Shown here piece by piece: positions 5,578 through 9,596 of a stretch of DNA of 9,596 bases. A program made the position numbers and the translations under genes. Under the pieces are notes generated by a model. It saw nothing but the letters and a program-made list of their open reading frames with translations, had not been told where the DNA came from and ran no database searches. The first letter of the stretch is position 1. The number at the start of each line of letters is the position of its first letter. Source of the stretch: Oscillospiraceae bacterium (GTDB lineage: Bacteria; Bacillota; Clostridia; Oscillospirales; UBA644). The stretch is taken from positions 1 to 9,596 of the forward strand of contig SVMP01000080.1 in the NCBI GenBank assembly GCA_015067385.1. Reading direction: 5' to 3'.

Positions 5578-7404
5578 TTATTTTTCTCTTGAACGCATGA
5601 GCTGCTTCATACGCAGATCATGGTTGAGTATCTTTTTACGAAGACGCATTGATTTGGGTGTTACTTCAACGAGCTCGTCGTCTGCAATAAATTCAAGAGC
5701 TTGTTCGAGACTCATTTTTCTGGGAGGAACAAGTCTGAGCGCTTCGTCTTTACCTGCGGAACGAATAGCGGTCATATGCTTTTTCTTACATACGTTAACG
5801 GTGATCTCATCGCTCTTGAGCGCTTCACCAACGATCTGACCTGCGTAAACCATATCCTGCGGATCAACAAACATAACACCGAGGTCCTGAACGTTGAATA
5901 TGCCGTAAGTTGTAGCTTCACCGGTTTCATATGCAACGAGAGAGCCTTTGTCTCTTCTGGGAATATCACCTTTGAAAGGCGCATAACCTTCAAAAATAGA
6001 GTTGATGATGCCTTCGCCTCTGGTGTCTGTCATAAATTCGGAACGGTAACCGAAAAGACCTCTTGAGGGGATGATAAATTCAAGACGTGTTCTGTTTCCG
6101 ACATTGGACATATGCTGGAATTCGCCTTTACGTATACCCATCTTTTCCATTACGGCACCCATGGATGTTTCGGGAACGTCCATGATAACACGTTCAACAG
6201 GTTCGCACTGAACACCGTCGATCTCCTTGAAAAGAACTCTCGGTGTGGATACCTGGAATTCATATCCTTCACGTCTCATGTTTTCTATGAGAATGGAGAG
6301 GTGCATTTCGCCTCTGCCGCAAACACGGAAAGCTTCTGTTGTGTCTGTTTCTTCTACACGGAGAGAAACGTCCTTGAGGAGTTCTCTGAAAAGACGTTCA
6401 CGGAGATTTCTCGATGTAACGAATTTACCTTCTCTGCCTGCGTAGGGAGAATCGTTTACCATAAAGGTCATTTCCATTGTCGGATCGGTGATCTTAACGA
6501 ACGGGAGAGCTTCAACACATGTAGCGGCGCAGATCGTGTCGCCGATGTTTACGTCCTCAATACCGGATACGCAAATAACGTCACCAACGGAACTTTCGGT
6601 TACGGGCTTTCTGCCGAGACCGTCGAATGTATAAATATTAACTGCTTTTGCTTTTTTGTCGGGACGCTGTTTGTTCCAGTCTGTAAGAACAATGTCCTGA
6701 TTCTGTTTGATAGTACCTCTTTCAACGCGTCCGATAGCGATTCTGCCTACATAGTCATTGTAGTCGATAGCGGAAACGAGCATCTGAAGGGGAGCTGTGT
6801 CATCGCCTTCGGGAGGCTGAATGTAGTCAACAACTGTATCGAAAAGAACACGGAGGTCGTCTTCCTGTCCGTCGGGAGAAAGAGAAGCGGTTCCGGCTCT
6901 TGCCGATGCGAAAATAACGGGAGATTCGAGCTGTTCTTCTGTTGCATCAAGGTCAAGAAGAAGTTCGAGAACTTCATTGACAACATCGTCGGGACGTGCG
7001 TCCGGACGGTCGATCTTGTTAACAACGATAATAATTCTGTGGCCGAGATCAAGAGCCTTCTGAAGAACGAATCTTGTCTGGGGCATCGGACCTTCAAATG
7101 CGTCAACGAGGAGAATTACGCCGTTTACCATCTTAAGTATACGTTCAACCTCTCCTCCGAAATCGGCGTGGCCCGGAGTGTCTATGATGTTTATTTTAAC
7201 ATCTTTATAATGTACGGCTGTATTCTTTGCGAGGATAGTAATTCCGCGCTCGCGCTCAAGGTCGTTTGAGTCCATAACGCGGTCTGCGACGACTTGGTTT
7301 TCTCTGAAAACACCGCCCTGTTTAAGCATTTCGTTAACGAGGGTAGTTTTACCGTGGTCAACGTGGGCAATAATAGCAACGTTCCTGAGCTTTTCACAGA
7401 TCAT
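5578..7404 (-). CDS. typA: Ribosome-associated GTPase TypA/BipA
   Basis: This 608-residue protein is a translational GTPase of full family length. The G domain shows G1 AHVDHGKT (13-20), G2 RERGIT (51-56), G3 DTPGH (75-79), G4 NKID (129-132) and G5 SAR (167-169). It is followed by the beta-barrel domain 2, the EF-G-like domains III and V, and the TypA-specific C-terminal domain, which ends in PRKMSLEQALEF and PKSMRLRKKIL-type sequence. TypA binds the ribosome at the EF-G site, takes part in 50S subunit assembly, and matters most under stress and at low temperature. The start ATG (7404-7402) follows AAAGGA at a rather long 13-base spacing. The GTPase motif begins only 12 residues in, as is normal for TypA. 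The gene has its own promoter and terminator and is divergent from mrp. The protein is intact with no missing key residue. Confidence 0.97.
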   Translation of the reverse strand: MICEKLRNVAIIAHVDHGKTTLVNEMLKQGGVFRENQVVADRVMDSNDLERERGITILAKNTAVHYKDVKINIIDTPGHADFGGEVERILKMVNGVILLVDAFEGPMPQTRFVLQKALDLGHRIIIVVNKIDRPDARPDDVVNEVLELLLDLDATEEQLESPVIFASARAGTASLSPDGQEDDLRVLFDTVVDYIQPPEGDDTAPLQMLVSAIDYNDYVGRIAIGRVERGTIKQNQDIVLTDWNKQRPDKKAKAVNIYTFDGLGRKPVTESSVGDVICVSGIEDVNIGDTICAATCVEALPFVKITDPTMEMTFMVNDSPYAGREGKFVTSRNLRERLFRELLKDVSLRVEETDTTEAFRVCGRGEMHLSILIENMRREGYEFQVSTPRVLFKEIDGVQCEPVERVIMDVPETSMGAVMEKMGIRKGEFQHMSNVGNRTRLEFIIPSRGLFGYRSEFMTDTRGEGIINSIFEGYAPFKGDIPRRDKGSLVAYETGEATTYGIFNVQDLGVMFVDPQDMVYAGQIVGEALKSDEITVNVCKKKHMTAIRSAGKDEALRLVPPRKMSLEQALEFIADDELVEVTPKSMRLRKKILNHDLRMKQLMRSREK

Positions 7405-7449
7405 ATGATTTTATCTGTCCTTTCATTATTCAATATCACACAACAATAT

Positions 7450-7478
7450 ATTTTATCATAATGTGCGCCCTATGTCAA
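7450..7478 (-). promoter_or_regulatory. Sigma-A promoter of typA
   Basis: On the minus strand TTGACA (7478-7473), 17 bases, then TAAAAT (7455-7450), with a TG one base before the -10 box. Transcription should start about 40 bases upstream of the typA ATG. Confidence 0.82.
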
Positions 7479-7518
7479 TATTTGCATTTCATATTTCAGA
7501 AAATGTTAACGATTTTAC

Positions 7519-7547
7519 ATGCGTTAATTATGACAAAATTAACGCAT
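7519..7547. repeat. Perfect 29-bp palindrome between typA and mrp
   Basis: ATGCGTTAATT (7519-7529) and AATTAACGCAT (7537-7547) are perfect reverse complements separated by ATGACAA. A further GTTAACG (7505-7511) resembles a half-site. The palindrome lies upstream of both divergent promoters, so it would be in neither transcript and cannot be their terminator. It is best read as a candidate protein-binding site. Confidence 0.7.
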
Positions 7548-7571
7548 TTTAAGTATTTTCAATTTATAGTA

Positions 7572-7600
7572 TTGATATTTTATTTTTTGTGTGCTATAAT
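7572..7600 (+). promoter_or_regulatory. Sigma-A promoter of mrp
   Basis: TTGATA (7572-7577), 17 bases, then TATAAT (7595-7600), with TG at 7592-7593 giving an extended -10. It is about 40 bases upstream of the GTG start codon. Confidence 0.82.
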
Positions 7601-7639
7601 AACCAATATGACATTTAAACTTAAAAAGGAGTAATTATT

Positions 7640-8458
7640 GTGACAGCAGAAGGTTGCACTCATAACTGCAAAACTTGCAGTTCCGATTGTGCTAAAAAAG
7701 AAAAAAGTGATTTTCTTGAGGCTCCTCACGCGATGAGCCATATAAAAAAGGTAATAGGTGTAGTTTCCGGTAAGGGCGGCGTAGGTAAGAGCCTTGTAAC
7801 ATCTCTTCTTGCGGTAACCATGCAGAGAAGAGGCTTCAAAACCGCTATTCTCGACGCAGATATAACCGGTCCGTCCATCCCCAAGGTTTTCGGCGTTAAA
7901 GAACGCGCTATGGGCGACGACAATGGTCTCTATCCCGCAGAAACAAAGACTGGCATCAAAATGATGTCTCTTAATCTTCTCGTTGATGACCCCACTTCAC
8001 CCGTTATCTGGAGAGGTCCCGTCATTGCAGGCGCTGTAAAACAGTTCTGGACTGACGTTATCTGGGGCGATATCGACTATATGTTTATCGACATGCCTCC
8101 GGGAACCGGCGACGTTCCTCTTACCGTTTTCCAGTCAATCCCCGTTGACAGCATCGTTGTTATCACTTCTCCGCAGGATCTCGTTACGATGATCGTCGGC
8201 AAGGCTGTTAATATGGCAAAGAGAATGGATATTCCCGTTGCGGCAGTTGTTGAAAACTACAGCTATCTTCTCTGCCCCGACTGCGGCAAGAAGATCAACG
8301 TATTCGGCGAAAGCAAACTTCCCGAAGTCGTTAAAGAATACGGTGTTGAAAACACAGCTCGTCTCCCCATCGATCCTTCTATCGCTAAACTTTGCGATGA
8401 CGGTCTTATCGAACTTTTTGTCGGAGACTGGCTTGAAGAACTCGCAGATATTCTGTAA
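7640..8458 (+). CDS. mrp: Mrp/NBP35 (ApbC)-family iron-sulfur carrier P-loop ATPase
   Basis: This 272-residue protein has a deviant Walker A motif, SGKGGVGKS (43-51), with the signature lysine Lys45. It also has LDADITGPSIP (71-81), the DMPPGTGD motif (151-158) and SPQD (177-180), in the order typical of Mrp/NBP35 ATPases. The C-terminal CPDC (212-215) is the conserved CxxC that holds a bridging 4Fe-4S cluster between two subunits of the dimer. An N-terminal cluster, C6, C10, C13, C17 (CTHNCKTCSSDC), may bind a second cluster, as in NBP35-like proteins. Such proteins assemble and deliver Fe-S clusters to target enzymes in the cytoplasm. The start is GTG at 7640, chosen because AAGGAG (7626-7631) lies 8 bases upstream and because it keeps the Cys motif. 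Where many relatives have ENMSY, this protein has ENYSY (205-209). A GH2 gene follows after 34 bases. Confidence 0.93.
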   Translation: MTAEGCTHNCKTCSSDCAKKEKSDFLEAPHAMSHIKKVIGVVSGKGGVGKSLVTSLLAVTMQRRGFKTAILDADITGPSIPKVFGVKERAMGDDNGLYPAETKTGIKMMSLNLLVDDPTSPVIWRGPVIAGAVKQFWTDVIWGDIDYMFIDMPPGTGDVPLTVFQSIPVDSIVVITSPQDLVTMIVGKAVNMAKRMDIPVAAVVENYSYLLCPDCGKKINVFGESKLPEVVKEYGVENTARLPIDPSIAKLCDDGLIELFVGDWLEELADIL

Positions 8459-8461
8459 AAA
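8433..8461 (+). promoter_or_regulatory. Possible weak promoter for the GH2 gene
   Basis: TTGAAG (8433-8438), 17 bases, then TAAAAA (8456-8461), overlapping the end of mrp. Each box matches the consensus at only four of six positions. It would let the GH2 gene be transcribed independently, but readthrough from mrp is equally possible because no terminator is seen between the genes. Confidence 0.25.
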
Positions 8462-8492
8462 TAAGAATTATTCATAAGAGAGGTTTACTATT

Positions 8493-9596
8493 ATGATGAG
8501 ACCTGAATACCCCCGTCCTCAACTTGTCCGTGAAAAATGGCAGAATCTTAACGGTGAATGGGATTTTCTCATTGACCACGGTTGTTCCGGTAAAGACCGT
8601 AAATTTTATGAGAATGCAGATTTTAACATGAAGATCAATGTTCCCTTTGCTCCCGAATCCAAGCTTTCGGGCATCGAATACGTTGATTTTATGAAGTGTG
8701 TTTGGTACAGACGTACTTTCACAGTTGACAGCTCTGCTTTCGAGGGTAGGATCCTTATCCATTTCGGCGCTGTTGATTACCGTTCCGAAGTCTGGATAAA
8801 CGGCGTTTCCGTCGGTTACCATAAGGGCGGTTATACCCCCTTTGTTTTCGATATAACCGATAAATGTAACGAAGGCGAAAACACTGTTGTTGTCTATGCT
8901 TATGACGACACACGCGATCCTCTTCAGGCAAGAGGTAAACAGAGCGAATACTACTATAACCATGGCTGCGACTATACCCGTACAACAGGTATCTGGCAGA
9001 CCGTTTGGCTCGAATTCGTTCCCAATGTCTATATCTCCAAACTCAGACTTACTCCCGATATTGATAATGAACGTCTCCATGTCGTTGCAACTTTCAACAA
9101 AGACTGCGAAGAGACAATGACCGCTGAAGCATCTCTCAACGGCAATACCGTTACTGTTCAGTCTGTTAAAGTCAGAGGCACAACTGCGGAAATGTTCCTC
9201 GATATAAAAGATCCCGAACTCTGGTCTGTTGACAGCCCCACACTTTACGATCTTAAGCTTACAGTCGGCGAAGACGTTGTAACTTCCTACTTCGGTATGA
9301 GAAAAGTTGCCATCAAGGGTTACGCTATTGAGATCAACAACAAGCCTGTTTTCCAGCGTCTTGTTCTTGACCAGGGCTTCTACCCCGACGGTATCTATAC
9401 AGCTCCCACAGACGAAGATCTTAAAAACGATATCATTCTTTCCAAGGCTGTCGGCTTTAACGGCGCACGCCTTCATATGAAGATCTTTGAACCCCGTCTC
9501 ATCTACTGGGCTGACAAGCTCGGTTATCTGCTTTGGGGCGAATATCCGAACTGGGGTCTTAACACCGACGATCCGAGAGCGCTTCTTTCAATGCTT
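8493..9596 (+). CDS. Glycoside hydrolase family 2 protein, N-terminal 368 residues
   Basis: The gene runs off the right edge, so only the N-terminal 368 residues are visible. They show the GH2 domain order. First is a jelly-roll sugar-binding domain (about 1-177), with REKWQNLNGEWDF (13-25), VWYRRTF (70-76), EVWINGVSVGYHKGGYTPF (99-117) and TTGIWQTVWLE (164-174). Next is an Ig-like domain (about 178-270). The TIM barrel then begins with KAVGFNGARLHMKIFEPRLI (318-337) and DKLGYLLWGEYPNWG (341-355). The catalytic acid/base and nucleophile Glu residues lie beyond the window. Family members hydrolyse beta-galactosides, beta-glucuronides, beta-mannosides and others, and the substrate cannot be told here. 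No signal peptide is seen, which suggests a cytoplasmic enzyme. Two adjacent ATG codons (8493, 8496) follow GAGAGG (8478-8483); the first has the better 9-base spacing. Codon use is strongly C-ending, as in mrp, suggesting good expression. Confidence 0.9.
   Translation, partial: MMRPEYPRPQLVREKWQNLNGEWDFLIDHGCSGKDRKFYENADFNMKINVPFAPESKLSGIEYVDFMKCVWYRRTFTVDSSAFEGRILIHFGAVDYRSEVWINGVSVGYHKGGYTPFVFDITDKCNEGENTVVVYAYDDTRDPLQARGKQSEYYYNHGCDYTRTTGIWQTVWLEFVPNVYISKLRLTPDIDNERLHVVATFNKDCEETMTAEASLNGNTVTVQSVKVRGTTAEMFLDIKDPELWSVDSPTLYDLKLTVGEDVVTSYFGMRKVAIKGYAIEINNKPVFQRLVLDQGFYPDGIYTAPTDEDLKNDIILSKAVGFNGARLHMKIFEPRLIYWADKLGYLLWGEYPNWGLNTDDPRALLSML

Noticed and set aside
6112..7269. A 385-codon open frame on the plus strand across typA
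   Set aside because: It lies antisense to an intact, clearly conserved TypA and has no domain, no good ribosome binding site and a composition typical of a mirror frame. Long antisense frames arise here because the codon bias avoids the triplets that would read as stops.
8472..9476. A 334-codon open frame on the minus strand across the GH2 gene
   Set aside because: It is antisense to recognisable GH2 domains and shows no family features; same codon-bias effect.
1..9596. CRISPR arrays, tRNA or rRNA genes, insertion sequences, attachment sites
   Set aside because: I saw no regularly spaced direct repeats, no RNA gene-like cloverleaf or rRNA sequence, no transposase or integrase, and no matching direct repeats at the edges of the nuclease-AP2 unit.

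Overview
The window looks like chromosome from an anaerobic, endospore-forming member of the Clostridia, probably an Oscillospiraceae/Lachnospiraceae-like gut or rumen bacterium. The clearest sign is an alpha/beta-type small acid-soluble spore protein gene with a sigma-G-like promoter. Strong AGGAG-type ribosome binding sites, AT-rich intergenic DNA with near-consensus sigma-A promoters, hairpin terminators and two glycoside hydrolases fit the same picture. The exact genus cannot be read from this sequence.

Layout from left to right. (1) Positions 1-1226, minus strand: the N-terminal 408 residues of a GH63/GH37-like (MGH1-like) glycoside hydrolase, cut by the window edge. (2) It is divergently transcribed from an SGNH/GDSL hydrolase (1376-1990, plus), and the two promoters lie back to back between them. 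(3) A MATE-family efflux transporter (2180-3535, plus) has its own promoter and a terminator on each side. (4) A small transcription unit (about 3598-4914) starts at a perfect TTGACA-17-TATAAT promoter. It encodes an orphan PD-(D/E)XK nuclease-like protein and a short AP2-domain protein. This is the most accessory-looking part of the window. (5) On the minus strand, a spore protein gene (5014-5205) is preceded by a 372-base gene-free region holding a predicted sigma-G promoter and a long leader rich in inverted repeats. (6) typA/bipA, the ribosome-associated GTPase (5578-7404, minus), is divergent from (7) an Mrp/NBP35-type iron-sulfur carrier ATPase (7640-8458, plus, GTG start). The gap between them carries a perfect 29-bp palindrome. 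(8) A GH2 glycoside hydrolase starts at 8493, 34 bases after mrp, and runs off the right edge.

The genes do not form one pathway. Housekeeping functions (TypA, Mrp) and sporulation (SASP) are mixed with carbohydrate breakdown (GH63-like, GH2, possibly the SGNH hydrolase as a deacylase) and a small cassette that may belong to defence or a selfish element (nuclease plus AP2). Most units have their own promoter, and several have visible terminators, so they are probably expressed independently. The least explained signals are the long structured leader of the spore protein gene, the inverted repeat spanning its -10 box, the palindrome between typA and mrp, and the nuclease/AP2 unit.
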